DNA of 64,000 nt. It comes from Cephalopachus bancanus. Its lineage: Eukaryota; Chordata; Mammalia; Primates; Tarsiidae. The notes beneath the pieces are model-generated. The model worked only from the letters and a program-made list of their open reading frames with translations, ran no database searches and was not told where the DNA came from. The stretch spans positions 62,001 through 126,000 of the forward strand of contig JAPVLO010000990.1 of the NCBI GenBank assembly GCA_027257055.1, read 5' to 3'. Position numbers and translations under genes: made by a program. This document shows positions 1 through 59,222 of this stretch, piece after piece (within the stretch, counting starts at the first letter, position 1; every line of letters starts with the position of its first letter).

Positions 1-61
1 CATATTCAGGGAATGTACTGGTCCATATTAATAGCACATCTGAAGTTTGAATCCACTCTTA

Positions 62-365
62 TTTTTATTTATTTATTTATTTTTATTTTTGAGTTGGAGT
101 CTCACTCTGTTACCCAGACTGGAGTGCAGTGGCACGCTCCCGGCCACCGCAGCCTCGACCTACTGTGCTCCAGCGATCCTTCCGCCTCAGACTTCCAAGT
201 AGCTGGAACTACAGGCGCGCGCTACCACGCCTGGCTAATTTTTTGATTTATTGTAGAGATGAGGTCTCGCCAATTTTCCAGGCGGGTCTCGAACCCGTGG
301 GCTCAGGCAATCCACTCACCTCAGCCTCCCAAAGCGTGGGATTACAGGCTGAGCCATCGAACCCG
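62..365 (-). mobile_element. Alu dimer, lineage-specific type
   Basis: Antisense Alu with poly-T/ATTT head, GAGTTGGAGTCTCACTCTG and GGGTCTCGAACCCGTGGGCT. Lies in the MED14 intron left of the first visible exon. Confidence 0.9.
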
Positions 366-430
366 ACTCTAGTCTTATTTTATTGTTTCACAAAAAAAAA
401 AAATCTTACATAGGTTTTTATCGTTTCACC

Positions 431-716
431 TTTTTTTTTTTTTTGGAGTTGGAATCTCACTGTGGTGCCCAGGCTGGAGTGCAGTGGCACGCTCCCGCTC
501 CCGGCCACTGCAGCCTTACCCTGTTGGGCTCCGGCGATCCTCCCAAGGAGCCGAAACTACAGACGCGCTGCCACGCCTGGCTAATTTTTGATTTATTGTA
601 GAGACGGAGGTCTCACCAAGTTTCCCGAACGGGTCTCAAACCTGCGGGCTCAGGCCCTCCACTCGCCTCGGCCTCCCAAAGTGCTGGGATTACAGGCTGA
701 GCCATCGAGCCTGGCC
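431..716 (-). mobile_element. Alu dimer, lineage-specific type
   Basis: Antisense Alu, T14 head, 80 bp upstream of the first visible MED14 exon. Short internal deletions in the right monomer. Confidence 0.9.
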
Positions 717-796
717 TCACCTTATTTTTAACATGTTTTTCTTCTACTTAAATCTGCTACTTTCTCAATCTGAAACATGTAATTTCTTTGATTTAG

Positions 797-30216
<29,420 letters not shown>

Positions 30217-30734
30217 ACACTATTGTTTTTAAACCAGGAAGGCTGACAAATGAGACAAAAACAACAAAAAAAAAAACTGAATTCAGCCTTCAGTTTAAAA
30301 AGAAAAAGGACTTTTTTTTTTTGACTTTAAGAGCTAACTATTCTAAACTGGCAAAGCTTCAGGGTGCACTTCTTTCATCAAAAAGACCATCAATCTTTTG
30401 TATAGTGAACTTGTATAGTGTGTTTAAATGGAACACATTTCAAAATAGGTAATACATCAGTGTCCACTTGCCAGTAATAGATTTAATATTCTGTTTTATA
30501 CTATAAAGTTATAAAAATGCCAAACTTGTTTATTTAATTGTTTTCTTATGTTTTGGGTGTAATAGTCTTTTTTTTGGCTTTTGTTTTGTTTTTTAAGGCA
30601 GGTCTGTCATTTTTGAATACTGTAAAACTGTGATAAACTTTATATTGAAGCTGTATTTTAATATGACCGCTTTGAATCCTTACATGAAAATGTTCTGGGA
30701 GTTGTTATAAACACATCCCAAAGAAGCAATATTT

Positions 30735-30740
30735 AATAAA
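30735..30740 (+). terminator. MED14: Proximal MED14 poly(A) signal
   Basis: AATAAA in the context ATTTAATAAAACTAGG, about 520 nt after the stop codon. A T/GT-rich element (CTTGTGTGTGTATAAG) lies about 30 nt downstream, as expected for a functional cleavage site. Confidence 0.7.
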
Positions 30741-32331
30741 ACTAGGTTAAAAAAACCAGTGACACTCACTTGTGTGTGTATAAGCTCTATAGACTTCTTA
30801 GGGTCTTACTTTCATCTTTGAGCCAGTAATTAATTTCTAATAATACACGTCTGAAATTTGACCAGAAACATCTTCTTGATTTCAAGGTTAATTTATTTTC
30901 TTCAGACATCCTTAACTTGACTCTTTCAGTGTAGGATCCAGGCAAAAAAGAAAGAACCTAGTCTTTGAGAAGAGACAATAAGTGGTTCATGTTAATCACA
31001 GATCCCAGATAATGCAATCATTCTCATCTTTTGAGGATGTGGGAACTTTTCTTTTAGGCAAATTTCATTTACAGGATGCTTCTGCATACAGCATTAATTA
31101 GGAAACAAAGCACTTTAATGCTCTAACCTTGCATGAAGTTTTTGTGAGGTTTCTTTATCTTCCTTAACTTCTCCTTGCCTTCCCCACCAAAACTGGAGTT
31201 GTTCTAAACAGTCTCAGTTTAATTCATTGTCAACAAAATGATAGAATATTTTGCTTGGAAGAAACCTAGTTCAGTCCCTTCACTTTGAAGAATCCAAGAT
31301 GCAGGGCCTGTTCAGGGTCAAATGAAGTGTTTGGTACTGACACATCTTAGCAGGGTTTCTTTTTGCAGCACTGTGCTGTCGCAGTCAGGACTTTTTTAAG
31401 CTTCAAAGAACATGATCTGATGCAAAGGTCTTCTAATGACTTACTGTTGTTTGGGAAGATGTTTAAAATGATGATACCATGCCGAGTTATGATACTGGTT
31501 CTCCATTAAACTAGATGCTTTGTCTAATTCCACTATCAGCTACCAAATTCTAGTTTCAAACATCTCACTGCAACTATATCGTATCTGTTCTCTTGCTTGA
31601 TTCTCCACTTGTTTCCAGAGTTGAGGCCTTCTTTGCTTTTCTTCTTTTGTCTTCTTTCTGCCTTCATCTGCTTCTCACCCAACTCTGCCACTATTCAGGA
31701 GCAGGTGACTAAACTTTCACCCTTCCTTTAACTTACCTTTTTGTTCTTCTGTTTTCAGTTCTTACAGTGGTCATCACATCAGTTTGGCAATCTAAGATGT
31801 CTTTATCAAGGATCAGCCCTTTTCTATTTGGAGCTGAATCCTTTCTTTCATGTAGAAATCTACATGTATATACAAGAAATGTATTTTTCTCTGCAGGATT
31901 ATATTGTTTCAAATAATTTTATTAATAGAGTTAACTTTTTAGGTGTTTTCCCTTTTAAGTGTGGTTTTGAAATGTTAATTGCATTTTTACACATGATGCA
32001 TTCAATGGACCTTTTTTTCCTAATTATGACTCATCTCTGAATGCACTGTGCAAATCAAACGTAAGATAGGATTCAGTGAACAATTTGCTTATTACGAGTA
32101 AACCCATGAATTTGAATTTTGATATGCTTGGTACTTGGAATTGGTATATACCTTATTAAAGCTTGAAAACATTTAGCATTTGAATTGCAAGTTTCATCAC
32201 AAACCATGTCTTTTGCCTCTTTTGTTACCCAGGTTCAATCAAAAGGACTGGATGCCCATAGTGATTTTCCCTAATAGGTGTTTTGGGACTTAACCTTAAA
32301 GTGTCTTCAGTGTGCTTTTAGTATTTACAGT

Positions 32332-32341
32332 AATAAATAAA
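32332..32341 (+). terminator. MED14: Candidate distal MED14 poly(A) signal
   Basis: Two overlapping AATAAA hexamers (TAATAAATAAAATG) lie at the far end of a repeat-free stretch. They could end a long MED14 3' UTR. No transcript evidence is available here. Confidence 0.4.
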
Positions 32342-32561
32342 ATGTATACAAGTTTCAGAGAACTACCAACTCTCTAGTTAATTTTGGTGAAGATGTTTTT
32401 GATAATAGTCTGGCTTAGTATTAGTTTAACCTCGAAAGAAGAAATTGATCCTGACTTGCCACCTTTTTTCCATCTGCTGAGATGCCATTTCATAATGTAC
32501 TTTCAGAATTAAGAGAAGTGAAAGCATCAACAGAATATATTATTAGTAACAGGAGCTGACT

Positions 32562-32863
32562 TTTTTCTTTTGGATTCACCTCACTCTGCTGCCCAGGCTG
32601 GAGTGCAGTGGCATGATCACGATGATCATGGTTCATGGCAGCCTTGACCTCCTGGGCTCAGGTGATCCTTCCACCTCAGCATCCCGAATAGCTGGGACTA
32701 CAGGTGCACGCCACCATGCCCAGCTAGTTTTTTAATTTTTTTGTAGAGACCAGGTCTTGCTGTGTTGCCCTGGCTGGTCGTGTACTCCTGGGCTCAAGCA
32801 TTCCTCCTGCCTCGGCCTCACAAAGTGCTGGGATTACAGGCATGAGCCATCACGTCCAGCCAT
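32562..32863 (-). mobile_element. Alu (J-like)
   Basis: CACTCTGCTGCCCAGGCTGG to GCCATCACGTCCAGCC; has a small ACGATGATC tandem in the left arm. First repeat after the MED14 3' UTR. Confidence 0.88.
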
Positions 32864-33227
32864 CCAAGTATTCTTGATTAAAAAAAAAAATCAATATACA
32901 GAAAATTGTAAGAGAACGTACGTTCAAGGAACAGAAAGGAAGAAAGATTATATATATTTCATTGTTTCCTGTAGTTTTTTTTTGTTGTTGTTTGGTTTGG
33001 GCATGGACAGTATTCTAAGGGTATGATTAGAATTTACTTACGATGGATTTAGTATTGAGGTTATTAAGGCAAAGTTAACAGAGGCCAGTCAGCACTGCTG
33101 CATATCTCCAGGAACACCATGATATGCGCAAAATTTTCTGTAAATGCCTCTACTTCCAAGTGGCTAGTGATTTGTTGTTAAAATACCTTGCTGAAGAATA
33201 TGACTGATATATTTAGATCAATATAAA

Positions 33228-33405
33228 GTAATAGCTAATATTTACTGAGAGCTTACTATGTGCCAAGCACTGTTCTAAGTATTTCATTGTGTGTTTAACC
33301 TTAACCCTATGAGGTAGGTATTAATAGACTCCTTTTACAGATGAGTGAATGGAGGCCCAGAGAAATGAAGTAATTTGCTTGAGATCAAATTAAGACTGCT
33401 TTGGA
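33228..33405 (-). repeat. MIR
   Basis: AGAGCTTACTATGTGCCAAG, AACCCTATGAGGTAGGTATT, CTTTTACAGATGAGTGAATG: MIR antisense. Confidence 0.8.
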
Positions 33406-33409
33406 TTAA

Positions 33410-34100
33410 ACTCCTAAGAAGGGACAGTTTGAGCCCAGAGCTAGCGTTCCTAAACATGGCCTTTTTGCTGTGAACCACACAGTCAGAAGGCTTCGTTGTT
33501 TACACTCTTCCCTCAGAGCCTTTTGACTATACACAATTTTGACATTTTTCCCAAGTTCAAAAAACTCACTAAAAGCAACTAAAACTGACATGATCTCTTG
33601 TCACTTGGAGCTAACAATCCAATACCTTCTGACCTCTGTGGCACCTCTTTGGAACTTAAGTCACACTGCCTTGTGCAAGGCACTATCATATAACCAAGAG
33701 ACATAAATAATATCTAACCTTTGCTGAATGGACGCTCTTACCAGGCTCGGGATTGTGCGGTCTTCCATAATCCAGGTGATATGTTGCCCTGTTTGCCCCT
33801 TCCAATGGCGGAGGATTTTGAGCTTTGGGTTAACTTGGCACACCGCAGGTGCATAGTAGGTGGGCGGTACCGGCAGCCAGCAGTCATATTTCACTAATGC
33901 CTTGATCCCCTACAGCTGATCTGTGGACTTAGGAACCATTTTACAAACTTTCTAGAATTATATAACAAAGAATTTGAACAATTCGAGCAATGTGCTTTGA
34001 GCACCTTCCACATCGCTACAATAAAGTTAGAAGAGGCGCCCGTACACTAGGAGAGGAAGTCAAATCGAGGGCTGGCAGGGTCTCTGTTTGGGGGACAAAG
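33410..34100. other. Intergenic sequence between MED14 and CXorf38
   Basis: No gene or repeat recognised. Composition turns GC-rich after about 34030 as the CXorf38 CpG island begins. Confidence 0.4.
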
Positions 34101-34179
34101 AGGGTCTAGGGGTTTCCGGTATAGGATACCTGAGCAAGCACCAAAGGTCTCAGACAGCAGTCAGCTAATTGCGGTTGGG

Positions 34180-34381
34180 CGGACGTGCCTCGGAAACCAA
34201 GACACCCCGCCTCGGGATCAGCGCGCTGCGCAGCGCAGCTTTCTCCGCCAGCCCCGCCTCTGGGCGGGACCGCGCCTGCGCGGGCGCTGTTGCCTCGGGC
34301 ACCTCCCACGATCCGCGCCTGCGTATTCCTACCCGCCACGCCCCACGCATAGCGCCCCGTGGCCTCCGGGCGCGAGCGGGT
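34180..34381 (+). promoter_or_regulatory. CXorf38: CXorf38 CpG-rich promoter and 5' UTR
   Basis: The sequence changes abruptly from AT-rich to GC- and CpG-rich about 200 bp before the CXorf38 ATG and stays so through exon 2. There is no TATA box. NRF1-like GCGCCTGCGC occurs twice (about 34272 and 34314), and GC-box-like GGGCGGGAC lies at 34262. This is a typical TATA-less CpG-island promoter of a broadly expressed gene. The reading frame is open upstream of the ATG but without an in-frame ATG, supporting the start at 34382. Confidence 0.75.
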
Positions 34382-53070
<18,689 letters not shown>

Positions 53071-54421
53071 GGTGAGGTTAGGCATATGCCAACGTCAAAT
53101 AAGGACAGAATAGCCTCATCTCTTTGATGTCTGTTCTCTCATGTGAGTCCATAATGAACACACAACAGTCTAATCTGAAGTTTCCCTGTGTCCTTATTAT
53201 TTCAAAGAAAGGACACTGAGCTTTGTGCGCTTTCCCTAATTAATGGTTCTCACATCTGTGAAGGAATTCAGCATCAATTCCCTAGCAGCTTTGTTTAGCC
53301 AAATACAGCTGAAGTCACTGGTCTACAATTAAGTGAAATCAACTTCATAACATAATCAAAAAGCATTTCTGCCTTAAAATGATGCCCTTGATGCCCAGCT
53401 CCTAGTGTGGCATCGATAACAACTGGTTAGTTTTATAAGGAAACTTGTTAAATAAGTAACTATTTTTAGTATTTTACTTTTTTTGCACTCACATGAGGAA
53501 AATTAAAATATTTTCTTTCATTTTAGGTTGACCTTTGACACAAATCAGGCATGTTCTGCGAAATTCAGCATGGCTTCCACCTCAGACATCCTTTTCCATG
53601 CAGAAGGAAAAAATTACGAGAGTATTATACCCACACAGAAAGGAATTCTTGTTGTTTTGTCCTGGACGTTCCTTTGACTCTTTGGGAGTGTTTTTTTTAA
53701 TATTCATAAACTTGAGGATGTATAATCTATACTTGTAAAAAAATTAGATACTCTTGTGTCAAGACTTGCTACCATTTAGGGATTTTTTTGCTATTTGAAA
53801 GGTGAGCTGCTTTTCTGACCCTGAACTGTAGCTGTGTAGCATAGTAAAAGCTATGTGGAGCCAGGCCTGTGTCAGAGGCTCCCACAGTGTTCTGCACCAC
53901 TGGCAGACAAGTCCTGTTCCTGCTGCTTGCAAGTCTCACTCACGAGGACGCCCAAGGCTAGGCTGGGACATGAATGTGGGATAAAATTCCTTCCTTTTTA
54001 GAAGAAGACAGGAAGAAAACGGCCTGAGAGACCATTTTCTAGCTGTTTCCAGTTAGTACAGCAGTTACTGCCAGGTTGGAGCAGCCTGAGGCTGTGGGGC
54101 ACAGGGGTGGGCCCAGGCTGGTCAGTGGAGGACTGGGGAACAGTGACCTGACTGACCCGTGCAAGGGGAAGGCCCAGGCCAGCGTCACACACAGGGATGT
54201 CAGGGCAAAGCTTCTCAGCTGGTGGCTTGTTTATGGTACACTTACGAAAACTCTTATGGAAACACGGCTATTTTTGTTCACTTATATTCCCAGTGCCGAG
54301 CTCAGGGTGTCCTCTCTTAGCTTAGGAGCATTCATAGGCCTAACGTTGGTTATACCGTTAACGAAGCCTGATCCTTTGTTATAAAATTTAAGAATGAAAG
54401 TTCAACATACTTGTGGAAATT

Positions 54422-54440
54422 CAAAGACATCATTTTCTTT
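54422..54440. repeat. Target-site duplication, left copy
   Basis: 19 bp identical to 55575-55593; marks the 3' (poly-A) side of the minus-strand retrocopy. Confidence 0.85.
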
Positions 54441-55574
54441 TTTTTTTTTCCTTTTAAAAGTCACTTTATTCCTTTTTTTTTTTTTTTTTTTTTTGGTCTT
54501 GGCAAACATGGAGGGTTTTCCTAAAACACTTTAGAGGAACTTTCTGCATCCATAGCTGTCTGGCTTTTTGTTACTGTTGTCATTCATGTTACGTTGTTGA
54601 GTTATTGAAGAAGGAAAGTGTTTGTCTTATTCTCATCTTAAACGCTTCATAGAGTTATTGGGACTTGATTAATGGATCAAGAAAATCTTGGAGGAGTCCA
54701 GAGTGGGGGTTAGTCTCCGGTTCCTCCTGTCATCAACCCTTCAAAGTTCGGACATCCCCTTGTTTCCTATAGCTGATTGTGTCACTGTATCGATTCCCTA
54801 GGTCCAGCTTCCTTCATCGACATGTCATTGGAAAGCTGGCACAGTGGGTGCTTTCCCACACGGGCCTCCTCCTGGTGACTTGCCTTCACAAATTTTCTGT
54901 GTATCGCAGCCGTTCTTTTTCTAACTTTGCCAATGAGAGCTACATACATCTAGCTGTTGCAAGTTCCTTAAGATGTCCTCGTTAAATGCTTTCACTCTCC
55001 GGTGCTGAGCAGCTCTAAGCTGTTGAATAGCCTTTTTGTGCTGCTGAAATAGGCACACCAGTTTTTCTTCATGTCGCTTGCTCTTATGCACAGCTCAATT
55101 CTGCTCTTCATAAAACGTCAGACACTGCTGACAATACTCATCATAAAGCTTCCTGCTCTGCTCTGGCTGGGTTTCCCAGACCTGCTCTAGGTTCAGCTAA
55201 ATAGCTTTGAGAGCATTGGTGTTCTTTTGGAAACTCGTTCTGCTTTCATGACAAATGTCCCTAAAGACCCCCTCCATTAGGGCCTTGTCAGCTTCCTGGC
55301 TAAGCCTCATATTGGGTGCTATGGCTGGCTGTCCTGAAATGAAGACCACTCCTGAACCCTTCCAACGAATCCCAGACAAGCCCCCATGAAACAATGCAAC
55401 AGCTGCAGAGCCCCCAAGAAGTATTACAGCTCTCCTAGTTCGGTTGGTGAGCCAAGGTCTAAAAAGTGTCCAAAGCCCTGTCGGCTCCGCAGCTCTCTTC
55501 AGCTCGGCTGGTCCAGCTCTTCCAGTCTGGTGTGTACAGCTCTTCCAGCTTGGCAGTTCAGGAGTCTCAAACCC
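54441..55574 (-). pseudogene. Retrocopy: ERV LTR/PBS leader joined to a broken SYCP3/FAM9/XLR-like frame
   Basis: Flanked by the identical 19-mer CAAAGACATCATTTTCTTT at 54422-54440 and 55575-55593, and ending on the minus strand in AATAAA about 20 nt before a poly(A) tract. This is the signature of L1-mediated retroposition. From about 55340 to 54920 the minus strand encodes Cor1/XLR-type coiled coil: NLEQVWETQPEQSRKLY, DEYCQQCLTFYEEQN, KRHEEKLVCLFQQHKKA, IQQLRAAQHRRVKAF. Stops at 55197-55199 and after EEQN break it. The first about 190 nt (55574-55387) resemble class I ERV R/U5 sequence and run into a proline-tRNA-type primer-binding site at 55369-55386. SYCP3 relatives act in meiotic chromosome axes; which member was the parent is not certain. 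Confidence 0.75.
55369..55386 (-). promoter_or_regulatory. Proline-tRNA-type retroviral primer-binding site remnant
   Basis: The minus strand reads TGGGGGCTTGTCTGGGAT, differing at two positions from the classical gammaretroviral tRNA-Pro primer-binding site. It directly follows a sequence ending in CA, as at an LTR end, and GAGAGCTGTAATACT plus GGGCTCTGCAG resemble class I ERV U5 motifs. It is an old noncoding leader, carried inside the retrocopy. Confidence 0.6.
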
Positions 55575-55593
55575 CAAAGACATCATTTTCTTT
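55575..55593. repeat. Target-site duplication, right copy
   Basis: 19 bp identical to 54422-54440; marks the 5' side of the minus-strand retrocopy. Confidence 0.85.
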
Positions 55594-55599
55594 CAGCAT

Positions 55600-56290
55600 A
55601 TTCATACATTCATTCATACTTCCTCTATTTCTTTTGCCCCAAAAGCCATCCACTCCTAACTTGGTCCTGCTTGTTTCCTGAACCACACAGACACTGCCCC
55701 CTTGTATGCAGTGGCCTGTGGGTTCAGCCTCCCTCTCACCTTCCCCGTCATCTCATTTCCAAGGCCCGTGATACTTAACTGTCATACTGCCTCTGGACCT
55801 TCAGGGACCGAATTACTGTGTTCCCACTGCCTGGAGGAAGTACTCCATCCCAAGCCCAAGGGAAGATGTGCTCCTGTGCCTGTTCAGCTGCCGGTCCAGG
55901 ACGTCATCTGTAGAGAATGGACAGAGGGCGGGGGTATATTTGGTAAATGGATTCAGTGTAATTTTGTAAAGCCCAGATGAATGCAGATGTGCCTATAACT
56001 TGCTACTTTAATCTTTTCAGTTACTCTTTGGTCTTTAGTCTTACATTTTCTTTGTCCCTTCATTTTGTGAAGTTCCTTGAGAAGACTTCAGTAGTAAAAT
56101 AAATGTCATTCATCTCACACCTCTTCCAAACTAAGAAACTTAATGAAATATTTCCTAGCTTCTAGATAAGAGATACAAAGTTTGAGAGTACATGGAATCT
56201 TGAGTCATTAACCAATTTAAGAACTGAGTTCTAACTTTTGAAGCTTTGGGTTATGAGCACGTCCACTTAATACCTGTGTTTAGTTGGTTT
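55600..56290. other. Sequence downstream of the retrocopy, CXorf38 3' region
   Basis: No further coding signal; the candidate poly(A) signal at 56098 is the only feature. Confidence 0.35.
56098..56103 (+). terminator. CXorf38: Candidate CXorf38 poly(A) signal
   Basis: AATAAA in GTAAAATAAATGTC, with a TCATTCATCTC tract downstream. It is the first clear canonical hexamer on this strand after the last exon apart from repeat tails. Use is inferred. Confidence 0.35.
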
Positions 56291-56297
56291 TTCCTTA

Positions 56298-56410
56298 TCT
56301 ATTCAACAAATATTTATGAAGGGTCAACCATGTGGCAGACACTGAAGTAGATGCAAATATAGGGATGTGTAAGGTATGGATGATGGTATATGAGCTGTCA
56401 TCTTACTGGA
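56298..56410 (-). repeat. L2 3'-end fragment
   Basis: TATTCAACAAATATTTATGA, CATGTGGCAGACACTGAAGT. Confidence 0.45.
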
Positions 56411-56440
56411 TTTGTCTGCTCTGAAAAAGATAGTGTTCAC

Positions 56441-56720
56441 GGCCAGTCACAGTGGCTCATGCCTGTAATCCCAGCATTTTGGGAGGCCGAGGCGAGAGGA
56501 TTGCTTGAACCCAGGATTTCAAGACAAGTCTGGGCAACATAGTGAGATGCTGTCTCTACAAAAAACTGTAAAACTTAGCCAGGTATGGTGGCATGCACCT
56601 GTAGTCCCAGCTACTCAGGAGGATTACTTGGGCACAGGAGTTCAAGGTTACAGTGAGCTATGATCGCACCACTGTATTCCAGCCTGGGTGACGGTGAGAC
56701 CTTGTCTCTTAAAAAAAAAA
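56441..56720 (+). mobile_element. Alu (J-like), followed by LTR-end unit
   Basis: GGCCAGTCACAGTGGCTCAT start and A11 tail; directly followed by the mini-retroposon at 56726. Confidence 0.88.
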
Positions 56721-56725
56721 ATTAA

Positions 56726-56805
56726 GGCAACCCCCTCGGGCCCCCTCCCACTGTGGGAGCTGTTCTGTCCTCTCAATAAATCCTGCTTTCTTAAAAAAAA
56801 AAAAA
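56726..56805 (+). mobile_element. Polyadenylated LTR-end mini-retroposon, copy 2
   Basis: GGCAACCCCCTCGGGCCCCC, then CTGTGGGAGCTGTTCTGTCC, TCTCAATAAATCCTGCTTTC and A13. It sits directly behind the poly(A) tail of the Alu at 56441-56720; A-tracts ending in TT flank it on both sides. Confidence 0.5.
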
Positions 56806-57059
56806 TTAAAAGTATATTGTTCAGAAAACTTTATACTGGCAACATTTAATTACATTGGAATGAAGAAAGGAAGACATGCCCAGAGAGGGCTTTAAGGTGT
56901 ATGTAACATACACAGAGATGTCAACTGGTAAGCATCTCAGGGCATAGGGGTGTGTGTACAATAGGATGTGTACAGCCAGCCAGCATTGTTAAAGTATAGC
57001 ACATCTGTACTACACAACATTATGCAACCGTTAGAATGAGGTAATGCTGCAGTGAGGTA

Positions 57060-57310
57060 ATGAGAATTGGTGTTCACAGTTCACCGCAGCCTTGACCTGG
57101 GCTCAGGCGATCCTTCCACCTCAACCTCCCAAGGAGCTGGAACTACAGGTGCCCACCACCACACCCGGCTAATTTTTGTTTTTTGATTTTTTGTAGAGAC
57201 AAAGTCTCACTATATTGCTTAGGCTGGTCTTGAACTCATGGGCTCAAGTGATTCTCCCACCTTGACCTCCCAAAGAGCTGCAATTATAGGTGTGAGTCAC
57301 CACACCAGGT
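57060..57310 (-). mobile_element. Alu, 3'-truncated antisense copy
   Basis: TTCACCGCAGCCTTGACCTG to CACCACACCAGGTC. Confidence 0.85.
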
Positions 57311-57349
57311 CAGAAAAACAAAATGTTTAGCAATGCATAGCATGCTATA

Positions 57350-58735
57350 ATACTCTCTGCATTTTAAAATAACAGAGGTCTGGAAAGTTGTGTGCTGTTC
57401 CCATGCGTTTTTGCTGTTTCAGATAGAAGGAATCTGGCTTCTTTATATACTCCCATGTGAAATTTTTCTATAACAAACATGTACTCGTGTTATTTTGAAA
57501 ATTTTTAAATCAAAAATTTAAATTTCAAAATAATAAAGAGAAATGAGCAATATAAATTCAAACTGCAAGATGTCTGTGTCACATTTCCTGGAATACATTG
57601 TAGTGCCACTTCCAGGGGCGTTTGTTAGTCGTCGGGGTCATGGGAAGAACTCTGGGGTCACTGGGAGGAAGCCCTGTGAGTGGCATGCTGTCTGCATAGG
57701 GCTGTCTTTGTTTTGTCATGGAATGCCTTGTCTTCATCCAGCAGTATGGTTTGCTCTCAGCCCCTCACTGGGACACAGTATGTGGTTCATAGTTTTGAAA
57801 GAATTAGAGGAGAAACACAGTCTTAGCATTACAGTTGCAAAGATAAGACACTTCTTGGGATTCAGCCTGTTTTTTACCAAAGAGCTCGGAGTACCAAGAT
57901 GGAAGTCATTCATATTAGACTCAGAATAAAACACCTGAATTCTGAGAAATGACTAAATTGTGGTGGTGACAAAACTGGAAAACTAGCTCTGGCTTCATAA
58001 AGTAGCGGTAGAGATCTGTAGACAGTTTCAGTTAAATTGCCAAGGTCAGAAAGGATTATGTTTGAGAATTCTGGAAGATTATGAAATGATTGTTACTCTA
58101 ATGATTTGAAAGTTTCATTTTTATGAAAGTATTAATTATATGGCTTTAAACACTAATATCCTAGGCAACGAAGGGTTAGATCTCTTAGTTGGGTGGGCAT
58201 ATTATGAATTAGATGTGGTAAGTGGAGCGTTGCATTCAAATGGAGGTGTTGCAATCTTTGGGATATTTTCTCTAATCGTTTTGACCTCTAAATTATAAAG
58301 TAGGGTGGAAGGAAATAATTATCGGCAGAGCTTACCTCCTTTTTCCTTACCAGGTTAATCAGGAACCTACCTTCACTGAATGTCTTCAACAGGCAATGAA
58401 TGGCCTTTTATAAGCCTAAAAACATTAATTTCTACTTATGAAATAGTGAAGTGAAAAAATGTATTTTAATGTTTTAATAAAAATCTTGATATAAGGTTAT
58501 GATTCATTTCATAACTTTAAGAACTGGTTTTTATGACTGCATTGTGGTCTGAATTCTCTAAAAACATTAACATCAACTATTCCAGAGACTTCTGCTTCTC
58601 AAACCGATGCTCTATAATATATGCACATAAGAAATGACCATACAATGTAAACTGAGCATTTTGAGACATCTCTTTGAGAAGATAGGCAATGATCTCACTT
58701 GCTTTATTACTTTCTACTGAGTACTAGAAAGGCAT
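57350..58735. other. Intergenic sequence, no recognised features
   Basis: About 1.4 kb between CXorf38 and MPC1L; no gene or named repeat. The 128-codon plus-strand frame at 57543-57929 has no family resemblance that I can see. Confidence 0.35.
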
Positions 58736-58744
58736 GAGAATTCT

Positions 58745-59185
58745 TATTTTAGAACCATGTGTGGTAGCCAGCCTCCAAGATGGCCTCTAACAATGCCTGC
58801 CTTCTGATACTCCCACTTTCATATTGTCCCCCCATAGTATACTGGGGTTGGTCTGTGTGAACACAGCAGAAGTGATGGTATGTCACTTCTAAGGTTAAGC
58901 TACAAGAGACTAGGACTTCCATTTTGCCCCTCCTTTCTCCCTCACAGCACCACTCTGGGGGAAGCCACATCATGTCACAAGCAACCCTATGACAAGGAAC
59001 TGAAGCCTCCTGCAAACAACTGAGAGAGAGCTTGGAAGTGGATCTTCCAGCCCCTTCTGAGAGTCCTTGAGCCAGAAGGACTCCACTAAATCACTCCCAG
59101 ATTCCTGACCCTCAGACATTGTGAGATAATTGTTTGAAGCTTCTAAGTTTGGGGATGATTACATGGCAGTAGATGACTGATACAC
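58745..59185 (+). repeat. MaLR-like LTR
   Basis: GCCTCCAAGATGGCCTCTAA, CACAGCAGAAGTGATGGTAT, GACATTGTGAGATAATTGTT: LTR with the usual AAGCTTCTAAGTTTGGGG near its end. Confidence 0.55.
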
Positions 59186-59222
59186 TATACTTTCCCATCA
59201 TTTGTTTTCCCCTCCTCTGCAG

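Larger units (their letters stand above)
30217..32360 (+). other. MED14: MED14 3' UTR, proximal and probable distal parts
   Basis: A repeat-free AT-rich stretch follows the stop codon. A canonical AATAAA at 30735-30740 would give a short 3' UTR of about 540 nt. Overlapping AATAAA hexamers at 32332-32341 would give a long one of about 2.1 kb. The absence of Alu or L1 insertions up to about 32560, unlike the introns on either side, fits selection on a long 3' UTR, but its extent is inferred. Confidence 0.6.
53527..56120 (+). other. CXorf38: Probable CXorf38 3' UTR exon
   Basis: A strong acceptor (TTTCATTTTAG at 53516-53526) follows the donor at the stop codon, giving a 455-bp intron and a noncoding last exon. 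The stop would lie almost at an exon junction, so it should not trigger nonsense-mediated decay. The 3' end is not certain; the clearest downstream AATAAA is at 56098-56103. The SYCP3-like retrocopy (54441-55574) would lie inside this UTR if that signal is used. Confidence 0.5.

Noticed and set aside
57543..57929. 128-codon plus-strand frame between CXorf38 and MPC1L
   Set aside because: No recognisable domain, biased low-complexity composition or splice signals; within chance length for this amount of sequence.
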